14,633 nucleotides of DNA from NCBI RefSeq assembly GCF_001279005.1, contig NZ_LGCN01000264.1, positions 1 through 14,633 of the forward strand. The letters are read 5' to 3'. The first letter of the stretch is position 1. Each line of letters starts with the position of its first letter. The position numbers and the translations under genes were made by a program. Positions 1 through 8,537 of this stretch are shown piece by piece. The DNA is from Streptomyces caelestis (GTDB lineage: Bacteria > Actinomycetota > Actinomycetes > Streptomycetales > Streptomycetaceae). The notes under the pieces were generated by a model, which saw nothing but the letters and a program-made list of their open reading frames with translations, was not told the DNA's origin and made no database searches.

Positions 1-789
1 GCGGCCGTGGTGGGGCACTCGCAGGGGGAGATCGCCGCGGCGTGTGTGGCCGGGGCGCTGTCCCTGGAGGACGCCGCCCGTGTCGTCGCCCTCCGCAGCA
101 AGGCGCTGGTGGCACTGACCGGCCGGGGCGGCATGCTGTACATCCCGCTGCCCGCGGACGACGTCGAAGCCCGGCTCGGCCCCTGGGCGGACCGGTTGGA
201 CATCGCCGCCGTCAACGGTCCCACGACGGTGACCGTCTCGGGCGACCCGGTCGCCCTGGAAGAACTGCACGGCGCGCTCGCCGACGACGGCGTACTGTGC
301 TGGCCGCTGCCCGGCGTCGACTTCGCCGGCCACTCGCCGCAGGTCGAGGAGATCCACGACGAACTGCACACCCTCCTCGCCGGGATCACCCCGCGCCCGT
401 CCCGCGTGCCCTTCTACTCCACCGTCACCGGCACAGTGCTCGACACCTCCGGTCTCGACGCCGCGTACTGGTACCGCAACCTGCGCGAGCCCGTCGCCTT
501 CCGCCGGGCCGTGGACGCCCTCCTCGCCGACGGGCACCGGCTGTTCGTCGAGAACAGCACCCACCCGGCACTCACCGTGTGGCTCCGGGAAGCCCTGGAG
601 ACAGCCGGCGGCACCGGTGGCGTCGTGGGCACCCTGCACCGGGGCGAGGGCGGCCGTACCCGCGTCCTCACCTCGCTCGCCGAACTGCACGTCCTCGGCC
701 ACCCAGTGGACTGGGAGGCGGTCTTCGACGGCACCGGCGCCCGCCGCCGCGAGCTTCCCACGTACGCCTTCCAGCGCCGCCACTACTGG
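1..789 (+). other. AT-A: acyltransferase, partial, FAGH motif (probably ethylmalonyl-type)
   Basis: The window opens just before the active-site GHSQGE; the nucleophilic serine is codon 19-21. The GHSQGE form groups this domain with branched-extender acyltransferases. At the position that reads YASH in methylmalonyl and HAFH in malonyl enzymes, this AT has FAGH (322-333). The xAGH form is associated in the literature with ethylmalonyl-CoA and related larger extenders. A further departure is VENSTHPAL (553-579), where most relatives have VE-S-PHPVL. The domain closes with the post-AT linker [12 protein letters not shown] up to base 789. The N-terminal third, including the GQGSQ region and the RVDVVQ-type motif, is upstream and cannot be checked. 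AT identity is certain; the extender is an inference. Confidence 0.93.
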
Positions 790-3700
790 ATGGAGCCCGC
801 GCCCCGGAGGGAGGTCAGGAGCGGCAGAGACCTCGTCGGCCAGGACTTCTGGGACGCCGTGTCCGGCCAGGAGCCGGACGCTCTCGCCGATCGCCTGCGC
901 ATCGAGGACGACGACGTGCGCGCGGCCATGAACACCGTGGCGCCCGCGCTCTCCGACTGGCTGCGCAGCCGCCGGGGCCGCTCCACGCTGGACTCCTGGC
1001 GCCACCGGGTCACCTTCAAGCCGGTGACCCGGCAAGGAAGTGACGCCCTCACGGGAATCTGGTGGCTCGTGGTACCCGGAGCCGCCGCCGGGGACCGGGC
1101 CGTCGCAGCCTGCGCCCAGACCCTGCGTGAGAGCGGCGCCCGCCCCGTCCTGGTGGAACTCGGTGCCGACGACGCCGGGGAGCGCGGGCGCGGGCCGCTC
1201 GCCGACAGGCTGCGCGCCCTCGCCGAGGAGTCCCCGGCCGACGGCGTGCTCTCCCTGCTGGCCCTCGACGAGTTCCCGTACACCGACGCCACCGCCCTGC
1301 CCACAGGGCTCGCCCTGACCACCGCGCTGCTCCAGACACTCGGCGACGCCGATGTGCGGGCGCCGCTGTGGTGCGCGACCCGCGGCGCGGTCGCCGTGGG
1401 CCGCTCCGACCGGCTCGGCGCCCCCCTGCAGGCCCTGCACTGGGGCCTCGGCGGGGTCGCAGCCGTCGAGTATCCGGAGCGCTGGGGCGGTCTCGTCGAC
1501 CTGCCCGAACGCCTCGACGAGCGGGCCCGCGCCAGGCTCGCCGCTCTCCTCGCGGACCCGCGAGGCGAGGACCAGCTCGCCGTACGCGCCTCCGGGGTCT
1601 TCGGACGACGCCTCACCCACGCCGAACCGCGACGCGAGCCCGACGGCACGGGCTGGACACCTGCCGGCACCGGCTCGACGGCCGAGGGCACAGGTTCGAC
1701 CGACACCACAGGTCAGCCGCCCGAGGGCACAGGTTCGACGGATGGCACAGGCCGGACTTCCGACCGCGCCGCCCCGACCCCCGACAGCACCGTCCTCGTC
1801 ACCGGCGCCACCGGTGGGCTCGGTGCCCGCATCGCCCGCAGGCTCGCCCGCGAGGGCGGCGCGCACCTGCTGCTCACCAGCCGCGGCGGCCCGGACGCCC
1901 CCGGTGCCGACGCCCTCAGCGCTGAACTCACCGCTGCCGGAGTGGAGTTCACCCTCGCGGCCTGCGATGTCGCCGACCGGGACGACCTGGTCCGGCTCCT
2001 CGACGGCATACCGGCGCAGCGGCCCCTGCGCGCCGTGTTCCACGCCGCCGGCGTCCTGGACGACGGTGTCCTCGACACCCTCACCCCTGAGCGCGCCGCC
2101 GCTGTGCTGCGCCCCAAGACGGACGCCGCGTTCCATCTCGACGAGCTGACCCGGGAGTCGGAGCTGACGGCTTTCGTGCTGTTCTCCTCGCTCGCCGGGA
2201 CACTGGGTGGCACCGGGCAGGGCAGCTACGCCGCCGCCAACGCCTACCTCGACGCTCTCGCGCAGGCCCGCCGCGACCGCGGTCTCCCCGCCACCTCCGT
2301 GGCCTGGGGCCTGTGGGGCGGAGACAGCCTGGCCGCGGGCGCCACCAGCGAACGCCTCGTCCGCAATGGTCTGCCCGCCATGGACCCGGAGCTGGCCGTC
2401 GACGCCCTGTGGCAGGCGCTGGACGACGACGAGACCCGCCTGGTCGTCTCGGACTTCGCCTGGGACCGCTTCGTCCGTGCCTACACCGCGCTGCGGCCCA
2501 GCGCCCTCCTCGGCGACCTCCCCGAGGTGCGGGGCGTGCTGGCCGAGAACGCCGCCGCACCCGGCGGGGGAGGGGACGGCCTCGCCGCCCGGCTCGCCGC
2601 GCTCTCCGACGCCGAACGCACCGAAGAGCTGGCCGGCCTGGTGCGCTCGTGCGCCGCCGGTGTCCTCGGCCACGACGACCCCGCCGCGATCGAACCGGAG
2701 CGGGCGTTCAAGGACCTGGGCTTCGACTCGCTGACCGCCGTCGAGCTGCGCGACCGGCTGGCCGGGGCCACCGGCCTGCGCCTGCCCGTCACCCTCGTCT
2801 TCGACCACCCGACCACCACCGCGCTCGTAGGGCACCTGCGCACGGAACTGCTCGGCGCGGCCCCGCTCACCGCGGTGCCCGCCACCGCCTCCGCCCCCGC
2901 GCCCCGGGTCGGCCTGGAGGACGACCCCGTCGCGATCGTCGCGATGAGCTGCCGCTTCCCCGGCGGCGTCACCAGCCCCGAGGAGTTCTGGCGGCTCCTG
3001 GCCGACGGCACCGACGCCGTCTCCGGGTTCCCCACCGACCGCGGCTGGGACCTGGCGGGCCTCTACGACCCCGACCCGGACAAGGCCGGCCGTACCTACG
3101 TCCGTGAGGGCGGGTTCCTCCACGACGCCGACCACTTCGACCCCGCCTTCTTCGGCATGTCGCCCCGCGAGGCCCTCGCCGTCGACCCGCAGCAACGTCT
3201 CCTGCTGGAGACCGCCTGGGAGGCGTTCGAGCGGGCGGGCATCGACCCGCGCACCGTGAAGGACACCGACGGCGGCGTCTTCGTCGGCTCCAGCTACCGG
3301 GACTACGGCTCCCGCGTCACCGAGCCGTCCGAGGAGTTCGAGGGCTACCTCGGTATCGGCAGCGCCGGCAGCGTTGCCTCCGGCCGTATCGCCTACACCT
3401 TCGGCCTCCAGGGCCCGGCCGTCACCGTGGACACGGCCTGCTCCTCCTCGCTGGTCGCCGTTCACATGGCGGCGCAGGCGCTGCGCGGCGGCGAGTGCTC
3501 CCTGGCGTTGGCGGGCGGTGTCACGGTGATGGCGACGCCCGGCGCGTTCGTCGAGTTCAGCCGCCAGCGCGGGCTCGCGGCCGACGGCCGGTGCAAGCCG
3601 TTCGCGGCCGCCGCCGACGGCACCGCGTGGGCCGAGGGCGTGGGCATGGTGCTGCTGGAGCGTCTGTCCGACGCCCGCCGCAGCGGCCACCCCGTGCTGG

Positions 3701-6700
3701 CGCTCGTACGGGGCTCCGCCGTCAACCAGGACGGTGCCAGCAACGGCCTCACCGCGCCGAACGGTCCCTCCCAGCAGCGCGTCATCCGCCAGGCCCTGGC
3801 CGGCGCGGGCCTGACTCCCGGCGACATCGACGCCGTGGAGGCCCACGGCACCGGTACCAGGCTCGGTGATCCCATCGAGGCGCAGGCTCTGCTCGCCACG
3901 TACGGGCAGCAGCGGTCCGCCGAACGGCCTCTCCTGGTGGGTTCGTCGAAGTCCAACATCGGGCACAGTCAGGCCGCCGCGGGTATCGCCGGCATCATCA
4001 AGATGGTCCTCGCCATGCGACACGGCACCTTCCCGGCGACCCTGCACGTCGACGAGCCGACGCCGTACGTGGACTGGTCCGCGGGCCACGTGCGGGTGCC
4101 CACCGAGAACACGGCGTGGCCCGACGCCGACCGTCCGCGCCGCGCCGCCGTGTCGTCCTTCGGTGTCAGCGGCACCAACGCCCACACCGTCCTGGAACAC
4201 GTCCCCGAGCCGGCCACGCCCCTCACGGCCCCGTCGTCCGGGCCGTGCCTGCCCTGGCTGCTGTCCGCCCGCGGCGAGGACGCTCTGCGCGCCCAGGCCG
4301 TCCGGCTCCTCGACTGCGTCACCGCCGAACCGTCGCCCCACCCCGACGCCGTCGGAAGGGTCCTGGCCACCGGCCGCAGCACCTTCGAACACCGGGCCGT
4401 CCTCGTCGGCGCCGACCGGGGCGCTCTGGAGGCCGCCCTGACCGCACTCGCCGACGGCACCGCCTCGCCCGACGTGATCACGGGCACCGCCGGACGGGCC
4501 GCCAGGACCGCCTTCCTGTTCCCGGGCCAGGGCAGCCAGCGCCTCGGCATGGGCGCCGGACTCTTCGGGCGGCACCCGGTCTTCGCAGACGCCTTCGACG
4601 CGGTGTGCGCCGAACTCGACCCGCTCCTGGACCGGCCGCTGCGCGACGTCGTCCACGCCGAGGCGGGCGGCGACGACGCGGCGCTGCTCGACACCACCGC
4701 CTACACCCAGCCCGCCCTCTTCGCCCTCGGTGTCGCCCTGTACCGGCTCGTCGAGTCGTACGGGGTGCGCCCCGACCTCGTCACCGGGCACAGCGTGGGA
4801 CAGTTGGCCGCCGCGCACGTCGCCGGAGTGCTCTCGCTGCCCGACGCCGCCGCCCTGGTGGCCGCCCGCGGCCGGCTGATGCAGGCCATGCCCGGCGGTG
4901 GGGCGATGGTCGCGCTGACCGTGCCCGAGGCGGAACTCCTGCCCCAACTGCGGGGGAGGGAGGGCGAGGTCGCGGTCGCCGCCGTCAACGGGCCCGCCGC
5001 CACCGTCCTGTCCGGCGACGCCGCGGCCGTCGAGGAGATCGCCGCCCACTGGCGCGAGCGGGGCGCCAGGACCCGGCGGCTCACCGTCAGCCACGCCTTC
5101 CACTCCCCGCACATGGACGGCATGCTGGCCGACTTCCGGGCCGTCGCCGAACAGGTCACCTACCACGATCCGGACATCCCCGTCGTCTCCGACCTGACCG
5201 GCGCTCTCGCCGGCGCCGACGAACTGTGCGACCCCGGCCACTGGGTCCGCCACGTCCGCTCCACCGTCCGCTTCCACGACGTCGTACGCACCCTGCAGGC
5301 CGAGGGCGCCACCGCCCTGGTGGACCTCGGACCCGACGGCGCCCTGGCCGCGCTCGCCCAGGACTGCCTGACCGGGGACGCCGACACCATCGCCCCGGTG
5401 CCGCTGCTGCGCAAGGACACGCCGGAGCCCGCCGCCGTCACCGCCGCCCTGGCCCGCCTGCACGTCCACGGGGTCGGCGTCGACTGGGCACCGCTGTTCG
5501 CCGACGTACCGGACGCACACGTGACACTGCCCACGTACGCCTTCCAGCGCGCCCGCTACTGGCTCGCACCCACCCCGGCGACGGGCGATATGTCCGCGGC
5601 GGGCCTGCTGCCGTCCGCGCACCCGCTGCTCGGTGCGGGCTCCCCGCTCGCCGACGCGGACGGCCACCTGTTCACCGGCCGGCTGTCCCTGGACACCCAC
5701 CCTTGGCTCGCCGACCACGCCGTCCACGGCGGCGCGCTCTTCCCCGCCACGGCCTTCCTGGAACTCGCCGTCCACGCCGGCGACCAGACCGGCTGCGCGG
5801 AGGTCGACGAACTCACCCTCGAATCACCCCTCACCCTGCCCGAACGAGGTGCCGTCACCCTCCAGCTCACCGTCCAGGCACCCGACGCGACCGGTGGCCG
5901 CGCCTTCGCCGTCCACGCGCGGCCCGAGCGCGCCGCGCCCGACGAGCCCTGGACCCGGCACGCGAGCGGCCGCCTCGGCAACGGCGCGCAGGCGCCGGCC
6001 GAGGACCTCACGGCATGGCCGCCGGCCGGCGCCGAACCCCTCGACACCGACGGCCTCTACGAACGCCTCGCCGACGGCGGCTTCGCCTACGGCCCCGTCT
6101 TCCAGGGCCTGCGTGCCGCCTGGCGCCTGGGCACCGACGTCTACGCGGAGGCACACCTGCCCGAGGGGCAGCGGAGCGACGCGGGCCGCTACGGTCTGCA
6201 CCCGGCGCTCCTCGACAGCGTGCTGCACTCGCTGGCCTTCGGGATGCTCGAAGGCAGCGACCAGGGCTGGCTGCCGTTCTCGTGGAGCGGCGTGCGGCTG
6301 CACGCGTCGGGCGCGGCGGCCCTGCGGCTGCGCATGACGCCCACGGGACGCGACGCCGTCGCCCTGACCCTCGCCGACACCACGGGAGCCCCGGTCGCCT
6401 CCGCCCGCGCCCTGGTGCTGAGGCCGGTGACGGCCGAACGGCTCCAGGAGGTCCGCACGGGCGCGTACGAGGACATGTTCCGCCTGGAATGGCCTGTCAC
6501 CGCAGCGACCGAGGACCGGCCCGAGTCCCTGGCCGTGCTCGGGGACGACTCCGCCGGCCTCGCGCCCGCCCACGCCGACCTCACCGCCCTGGGCGCGGCG
6601 ATCGACGCGGGCGCCGCGGTGCCCGGCTGTGTGCTGACCGCGCTGCCGGCCGCCGACAGCGGCGACATGGCCCGGGACGTGCACGAAATGACCGGCCGAG

Positions 6701-8379
6701 TCCTGGAACTGGTGCGGACCTGGCTCGCCGACGCACGGTTCGAAGGGGCGAGGCTGGCCCTCGTCACCGAGGGCGGTGTCCCGGTGGACCCGGACGACGA
6801 CGTGCCCGACCCGGCGCACGCCGCGGCATGGGGCCTGGTCCGCTCCGCGCAGACCGAGAATCCCGACCGGTTCGTACTCGTCGACACCGACGGCGACGCG
6901 GCCTCGCGCGCGGCCCTGACCACGGCACTCGCCACGGCCCTGACCACGGGTGAACCCCAACTCGCCCTGCGCGCGGGTCGGCTCCACACCGCCCGACTGG
7001 CCCGCGTCCCCGGCTCCCTGCCTGCGGGCGAGGCCCGCTGGGACCCCGACGGCACCGTCCTGGTCACCGGCGGCACCGGCTCCATCGGCTCCCTGGTCGC
7101 CCGCCACCTCGCGAGCGCGCACGGCGTACGGCACCTGCTGCTCACCAGCCGCAGCGGGCCGGCCGCCGACGGCGCGGGCGAACTCCTCGACGACCTGGCC
7201 GCCGCAGGCGCCGCCGCCGAGATCGTCGCCTGCGACGCCGCCGACCGGGAAGCCCTCAAGAAGGTCCTGGACGGTCTGGAGCATCCGCTGCGCGGTGTCG
7301 TGCACACCGCGGGCGTCATCGACGACGGGGTGGTCGCCGACATGACGCCCGAGCAGCTCCACCGGGTGCTGCGCCCCAAGGTCGACGCCGCCCTCAACCT
7401 GCATGAGCTGACCGCCGACCGGGACCTGACCGCGTTCGTGGTGTTCTCCTCCGTCGCCGGCGTCTTCGGCGGCATGGGCCAGGCCAACTACGCCGCGGCC
7501 AACGCCTTCCTGGACGCCCTCGCCCACCGGCGACGCGCCCGGGGCCTGCCCGGCGTCTCGCTGGCCTGGGGCCTGTGGGCCACCGGCGGCGGCATGACCG
7601 GACACCTCGGTGACGCCGACCTCGCCCGAATCGCCCGCGGCGGCATCGTCGCCTTCCCGCCGACCGACGGCATCGCCCTCTTCGACACGGCCACCGGCCT
7701 GGACGCCGCCGCTCTGCTGCCGCTGCGCCTGGACACCGGAGCCCTCGCGGAGCAGGCTGCCACGGGCGGGGTGCCCGCCTTCGCGCGCGGACTCGTCCGC
7801 ATCCCACCGCGCCGCGCCGCCGCGGGCGAGGGGCCCGGCCCCGCAGCCGCCGAGACGCTGCGGCGGCGCCTGGCGGGGCTGCCGCCGGCACAGCGCGAGC
7901 GAGTCCTCGCCGACGTGGTCCGCACCCACGCCGCGCTGGTCCTCGGCTTCCCCGACCCGGTGGCCGTCGGCGTCGAAGTATCCCTGCTCGACCTCGGGTT
8001 CGACTCACTGACCGCGGTGGAACTGCGTAACCGGCTACGGACCGCCACCGGTCTGCACCTGCCGGCGACCCTGCTCTTCGACCACCCGACGATCACCGCC
8101 GTCGCCCGCCATCTCGCCGGCGAGATCGTCCCCGAGGACGGCACGGCCGGAGCCGGAGCCGGCGCCGCCGTCCTCGCCGAACTCGACCGGTTGGAGACCT
8201 CGGTACGCGACGCGGTGCACGACGACGGCGCGCGCACCGCGCTCACGGCCCGGCTCCAGGACCTCCTGCAGACACTGCGCCCTGGCACCGGCCCCGCCCT
8301 GGACGCTGTCGAGGGCCGCATGGGCTCCACCGACGACGAGCTCTTCGACTTCATCGACAGCGAACTCGGCAGTCCATGA
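1..8379 (+). CDS. Modular type I polyketide synthase, 5'-partial (AT-KR-ACP / KS-AT-DH-KR-ACP / docking)
   Basis: The reading frame is open from base 1 to the TGA at 8377-8379, giving 2792 visible codons. The true start lies upstream: the first in-frame GTG at base 7 falls inside an acyltransferase core and is not a start. Domains in order, with residues counted from base 1: AT-A (1-230, lacking its N-terminal part), KR-A (282-845), ACP-A (875-951), KS-B (974-1400), AT-B (1502-1835), DH-B (1874-2150), KR-B (2160-2600), ACP-B (2636-2710) and a C-terminal docking domain (2722-2792). Each module adds one extender unit to an ACP-bound chain in the cytoplasm. Module A should leave a beta-hydroxyl and module B a double bond. 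There is no thioesterase, and the protein ends in a docking tail, so the chain is handed to another subunit, most simply the product of the gene starting 62 bp downstream. I noticed no in-frame TTA codon. Identification is secure; the pathway product is unknown. Confidence 0.98.
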   Translation, partial: AAVVGHSQGEIAAACVAGALSLEDAARVVALRSKALVALTGRGGMLYIPLPADDVEARLGPWADRLDIAAVNGPTTVTVSGDPVALEELHGALADDGVLCWPLPGVDFAGHSPQVEEIHDELHTLLAGITPRPSRVPFYSTVTGTVLDTSGLDAAYWYRNLREPVAFRRAVDALLADGHRLFVENSTHPALTVWLREALETAGGTGGVVGTLHRGEGGRTRVLTSLAELHVLGHPVDWEAVFDGTGARRRELPTYAFQRRHYWMEPAPRREVRSGRDLVGQDFWDAVSGQEPDALADRLRIEDDDVRAAMNTVAPALSDWLRSRRGRSTLDSWRHRVTFKPVTRQGSDALTGIWWLVVPGAAAGDRAVAACAQTLRESGARPVLVELGADDAGERGRGPLADRLRALAEESPADGVLSLLALDEFPYTDATALPTGLALTTALLQTLGDADVRAPLWCATRGAVAVGRSDRLGAPLQALHWGLGGVAAVEYPERWGGLVDLPERLDERARARLAALLADPRGEDQLAVRASGVFGRRLTHAEPRREPDGTGWTPAGTGSTAEGTGSTDTTGQPPEGTGSTDGTGRTSDRAAPTPDSTVLVTGATGGLGARIARRLAREGGAHLLLTSRGGPDAPGADALSAELTAAGVEFTLAACDVADRDDLVRLLDGIPAQRPLRAVFHAAGVLDDGVLDTLTPERAAAVLRPKTDAAFHLDELTRESELTAFVLFSSLAGTLGGTGQGSYAAANAYLDALAQARRDRGLPATSVAWGLWGGDSLAAGATSERLVRNGLPAMDPELAVDALWQALDDDETRLVVSDFAWDRFVRAYTALRPSALLGDLPEVRGVLAENAAAPGGGGDGLAARLAALSDAERTEELAGLVRSCAAGVLGHDDPAAIEPERAFKDLGFDSLTAVELRDRLAGATGLRLPVTLVFDHPTTTALVGHLRTELLGAAPLTAVPATASAPAPRVGLEDDPVAIVAMSCRFPGGVTSPEEFWRLLADGTDAVSGFPTDRGWDLAGLYDPDPDKAGRTYVREGGFLHDADHFDPAFFGMSPREALAVDPQQRLLLETAWEAFERAGIDPRTVKDTDGGVFVGSSYRDYGSRVTEPSEEFEGYLGIGSAGSVASGRIAYTFGLQGPAVTVDTACSSSLVAVHMAAQALRGGECSLALAGGVTVMATPGAFVEFSRQRGLAADGRCKPFAAAADGTAWAEGVGMVLLERLSDARRSGHPVLALVRGSAVNQDGASNGLTAPNGPSQQRVIRQALAGAGLTPGDIDAVEAHGTGTRLGDPIEAQALLATYGQQRSAERPLLVGSSKSNIGHSQAAAGIAGIIKMVLAMRHGTFPATLHVDEPTPYVDWSAGHVRVPTENTAWPDADRPRRAAVSSFGVSGTNAHTVLEHVPEPATPLTAPSSGPCLPWLLSARGEDALRAQAVRLLDCVTAEPSPHPDAVGRVLATGRSTFEHRAVLVGADRGALEAALTALADGTASPDVITGTAGRAARTAFLFPGQGSQRLGMGAGLFGRHPVFADAFDAVCAELDPLLDRPLRDVVHAEAGGDDAALLDTTAYTQPALFALGVALYRLVESYGVRPDLVTGHSVGQLAAAHVAGVLSLPDAAALVAARGRLMQAMPGGGAMVALTVPEAELLPQLRGREGEVAVAAVNGPAATVLSGDAAAVEEIAAHWRERGARTRRLTVSHAFHSPHMDGMLADFRAVAEQVTYHDPDIPVVSDLTGALAGADELCDPGHWVRHVRSTVRFHDVVRTLQAEGATALVDLGPDGALAALAQDCLTGDADTIAPVPLLRKDTPEPAAVTAALARLHVHGVGVDWAPLFADVPDAHVTLPTYAFQRARYWLAPTPATGDMSAAGLLPSAHPLLGAGSPLADADGHLFTGRLSLDTHPWLADHAVHGGALFPATAFLELAVHAGDQTGCAEVDELTLESPLTLPERGAVTLQLTVQAPDATGGRAFAVHARPERAAPDEPWTRHASGRLGNGAQAPAEDLTAWPPAGAEPLDTDGLYERLADGGFAYGPVFQGLRAAWRLGTDVYAEAHLPEGQRSDAGRYGLHPALLDSVLHSLAFGMLEGSDQGWLPFSWSGVRLHASGAAALRLRMTPTGRDAVALTLADTTGAPVASARALVLRPVTAERLQEVRTGAYEDMFRLEWPVTAATEDRPESLAVLGDDSAGLAPAHADLTALGAAIDAGAAVPGCVLTALPAADSGDMARDVHEMTGRVLELVRTWLADARFEGARLALVTEGGVPVDPDDDVPDPAHAAAWGLVRSAQTENPDRFVLVDTDGDAASRAALTTALATALTTGEPQLALRAGRLHTARLARVPGSLPAGEARWDPDGTVLVTGGTGSIGSLVARHLASAHGVRHLLLTSRSGPAADGAGELLDDLAAAGAAAEIVACDAADREALKKVLDGLEHPLRGVVHTAGVIDDGVVADMTPEQLHRVLRPKVDAALNLHELTADRDLTAFVVFSSVAGVFGGMGQANYAAANAFLDALAHRRRARGLPGVSLAWGLWATGGGMTGHLGDADLARIARGGIVAFPPTDGIALFDTATGLDAAALLPLRLDTGALAEQAATGGVPAFARGLVRIPPRRAAAGEGPGPAAAETLRRRLAGLPPAQRERVLADVVRTHAALVLGFPDPVAVGVEVSLLDLGFDSLTAVELRNRLRTATGLHLPATLLFDHPTITAVARHLAGEIVPEDGTAGAGAGAAVLAELDRLETSVRDAVHDDGARTALTARLQDLLQTLRPGTGPALDAVEGRMGSTDDELFDFIDSELGSP
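757..776 (+). repeat. 20-bp sequence repeated at the post-AT linker of all three modules (copy 1)
   Basis: CCCACGTACGCCTTCCAGCG encodes the PTYAFQR motif after AT-A. The identical 20 bases recur at 5530-5549 (after AT-B) and 11148-11167 (after AT-C). The DNA next to it differs between modules. Confidence 0.92.
844..2530 (+). other. KR-A: ketoreductase, B1-like, carrying an internal repeat insert
   Basis: It follows the AT directly with no dehydratase between. The structural subdomain starts at FWDAV (about 847) and includes [12 protein letters not shown] and a [11 protein letters not shown] segment, as is usual. The catalytic subdomain starts at [11 protein letters not shown] (1792-1824), the NADPH-binding loop. 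It has LDD (2056-2064), the conserved Lys in LRPK, the Ser in FSSLAG, the catalytic Tyr (2227-2229) and Asn in YAAAN. LDD with no Trp in the position before GG-TGQ predicts a B-type KR, in the Keatinge-Clay scheme B1, giving a D-configured hydroxyl. With no DH or ER in this module, the beta-hydroxyl should be kept. The linker between the two subdomains is enlarged by Gly-Thr repeats, described separately. Confidence 0.94.
1645..1764 (+). repeat. In-frame tandem 18/21-bp repeat coding GTGxTxx units inside KR-A
   Basis: Six consecutive units read GTGWTPA (1645-1665), GTGSTAE (1666-1686), GTGSTD (1687-1704), TTGQPPE (1705-1725), GTGSTD (1726-1743) and GTGRTSD (1744-1764). The unit is 18 or 21 bp, so the frame is kept. 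Units three and five lie inside 19-bp perfect direct copies at 1682-1700 and 1721-1739, exactly 39 bp apart, which suggests expansion by slippage or unequal exchange. The insert sits between the structural and catalytic halves of KR-A. The equivalent junctions of KR-B and KR-C carry no such array. The composition (Gly, Thr, Ser, Pro, acidic) predicts a flexible surface linker. Confidence 0.93.
2623..2853 (+). other. ACP-A: acyl carrier protein
   Basis: A canonical PKS carrier domain ends module A. The phosphopantetheine attachment serine is in LGFDSL at 2728-2730, followed by [18 protein letters not shown] and the helix-III sequence VFDHPTT. It should hold the beta-hydroxy, alpha-branched intermediate and pass it in cis to KS-B, to which it is joined by a Pro/Ala-rich linker at about 2854-2919. 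Confidence 0.96.
2920..4200 (+). other. KS-B: ketosynthase
   Basis: This condensing domain opens with [16 protein letters not shown]. The full catalytic triad is present: Cys in DTACSSSL (3439-3441), His in EAHGTGT (3844-3846) and His in KSNIGH (3964-3966). It ends with [15 protein letters not shown], the standard C-terminal boundary. It should condense the ACP-A chain with a malonyl unit on ACP-B. The loop [12 protein letters not shown] is in its usual form here, unlike KS-C. Confidence 0.97.
4504..5577 (+). other. AT-B: acyltransferase, malonyl-CoA type, GHSVGQ variant
   Basis: The domain starts at [17 protein letters not shown]. The nucleophilic serine is codon 4792-4794. The specificity motif is HAFH (5092-5103), the signature of malonyl-CoA selection, so module B should add an unbranched C2 unit. 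The active-site hexapeptide reads GHSVGQ, where Glu is normal in the last position; the codon is CAG at 4801-4803. The domain ends with the post-AT linker [12 protein letters not shown]. Other core motifs look intact, so I expect it to be active. Confidence 0.95.
5530..5549 (+). repeat. 20-bp post-AT linker repeat (copy 2)
   Basis: Identical to 757-776 and 11148-11167. It marks the end of AT-B. Confidence 0.92.
5620..6450 (+). other. DH-B: dehydratase, predicted active
   Basis: The domain begins at HPLLGAG. The catalytic histidine (5716-5718) sits in an intact HxxxGxxxxP motif, read as [10 protein letters not shown]. The Tyr of the GxxYGPxF motif is at 6088-6090, and the catalytic Asp is at 6214-6216 in [15 protein letters not shown] is also present. 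The motif continues PATAF where PGTAF is usual, a mild change. Together with KR-B it should dehydrate the beta-hydroxyl to an alpha,beta double bond; with a B-type KR this is normally trans. Confidence 0.94.
6478..7800 (+). other. KR-B: ketoreductase, B-type with IDD variant
   Basis: The structural half starts at FRLEWPV and includes [21 protein letters not shown]. The catalytic half starts with [12 protein letters not shown] (7054-7089). The B-type signature appears as IDD (7318-7326) instead of LDD. Lys in LRPK, Ser in FSSVAG, catalytic Tyr (7489-7491) and the following Asn in YAAAN are all present. Phe, not Trp, occupies the A-type diagnostic position, supporting B-type. No enoylreductase is inserted between DH and KR. 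It should supply the hydroxyl that DH-B removes. Confidence 0.94.
7906..8125 (+). other. ACP-B: acyl carrier protein
   Basis: The carrier domain has its attachment serine in LGFDSL at 8005-8007, encoded by TCA, an uncommon Ser codon in such GC-rich [21 protein letters not shown] and LFDHPT follow, as expected. It is the last carrier of this protein, so its alpha,beta-unsaturated chain must be transferred in trans to the next subunit. Confidence 0.96.
8164..8376 (+). other. C-terminal class 1 docking domain of the upstream PKS
   Basis: After ACP-B and a short Ala/Gly linker comes a roughly 70-residue tail. It has two predicted helices (around [12 protein letters not shown] and [16 protein letters not shown]), a loop rich in Gly and Pro, and a terminal acidic helix [15 protein letters not shown]. 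This is the layout of DEBS-like class 1 docking tails: two dimerising helices and one partner-binding helix. It should recognise the N-terminal coiled coil encoded by the next gene. Confidence 0.9.
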
Positions 8380-8441
8380 CGTAGCCCCTCGCCGCCCGCA
8401 CGCCCCCCGACCGCTCCCGCGTACCGAAGGTGACATCCACG
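8380..8441 (+). other. Short intergenic spacer between the two PKS genes
   Basis: The 62 bp between stop and start are C-rich. I see no inverted repeat or T-run that would act as a terminator, and no convincing promoter. Co-transcription of the two genes is the simplest reading. Confidence 0.8.
8426..8430 (+). promoter_or_regulatory. Ribosome binding site for the second PKS gene
   Basis: GAAGG is a partial Shine-Dalgarno match. It ends 11 bases before the GTG at 8442. This favours 8442 over the in-frame GTG at 8430, which overlaps the site itself. Confidence 0.65.
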
Positions 8442-8537
8442 GTGAATGACGAGAAGCTGCGCGACTATCTCAAGCGGGTGGCCGCCGACCTGCACCGGAC
8501 CAAGCAGCGCCTCGGCGAGGCCGAGGCCAAGGACCGG
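8442..8537 (+). other. N-terminal docking coiled coil of the downstream PKS
   Basis: About 32 residues beginning [20 protein letters not shown] precede the ketosynthase. The heptad-like spacing of Leu, Tyr, Val and Leu with many Lys, Arg and Glu matches the class 1a coiled-coil docking helix that dimerises in front of KS domains. Its basic residues complement the acidic terminal helix of the upstream protein, supporting direct partnership. Confidence 0.92.

Noticed and set aside
7..9. GTG as the start of the first gene
   Set aside because: The frame is already open at base 1, and the GTG falls within the AT core two codons before the GHSQGE motif. The gene continues upstream of the window.
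789..1640. Possible degenerate dehydratase between AT-A and KR-A
   Set aside because: There is no HxxxGxxxxP or GYxYGP motif. The sequence is the FWDAV linker and KR structural subdomain found in modules lacking DH.
4116..6953. Plus-strand alternate frame of 945 codons
   Set aside because: An Arg/Pro/Gly-rich shadow frame lying wholly within the AT-B, DH-B and KR-B coding region; it matches no known fold by eye.
6400..7060. Possible enoylreductase between DH and KR in module B (and at 12075-12660 in module C)
   Set aside because: The stretch is only the KR structural subdomain; the length is too short for an ER and no ER NADPH-binding motif is present.
5824..7929. Antisense open frame of 701 codons opposite DH-B and KR-B
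   Set aside because: Same explanation: biased composition, no recognisable domain or convincing ribosome binding site, and full overlap with intact PKS coding sequence.
8380..8425. Possible terminator or promoter in the 62-bp gap
   Set aside because: No clear inverted repeat, T-run or -10/-35 pair is visible, and the short gap fits an operon.
8430..8432. Alternative in-frame GTG start of the second gene
   Set aside because: It overlaps the only plausible ribosome binding site, and starting at 8442 gives the standard docking-helix N-terminus.
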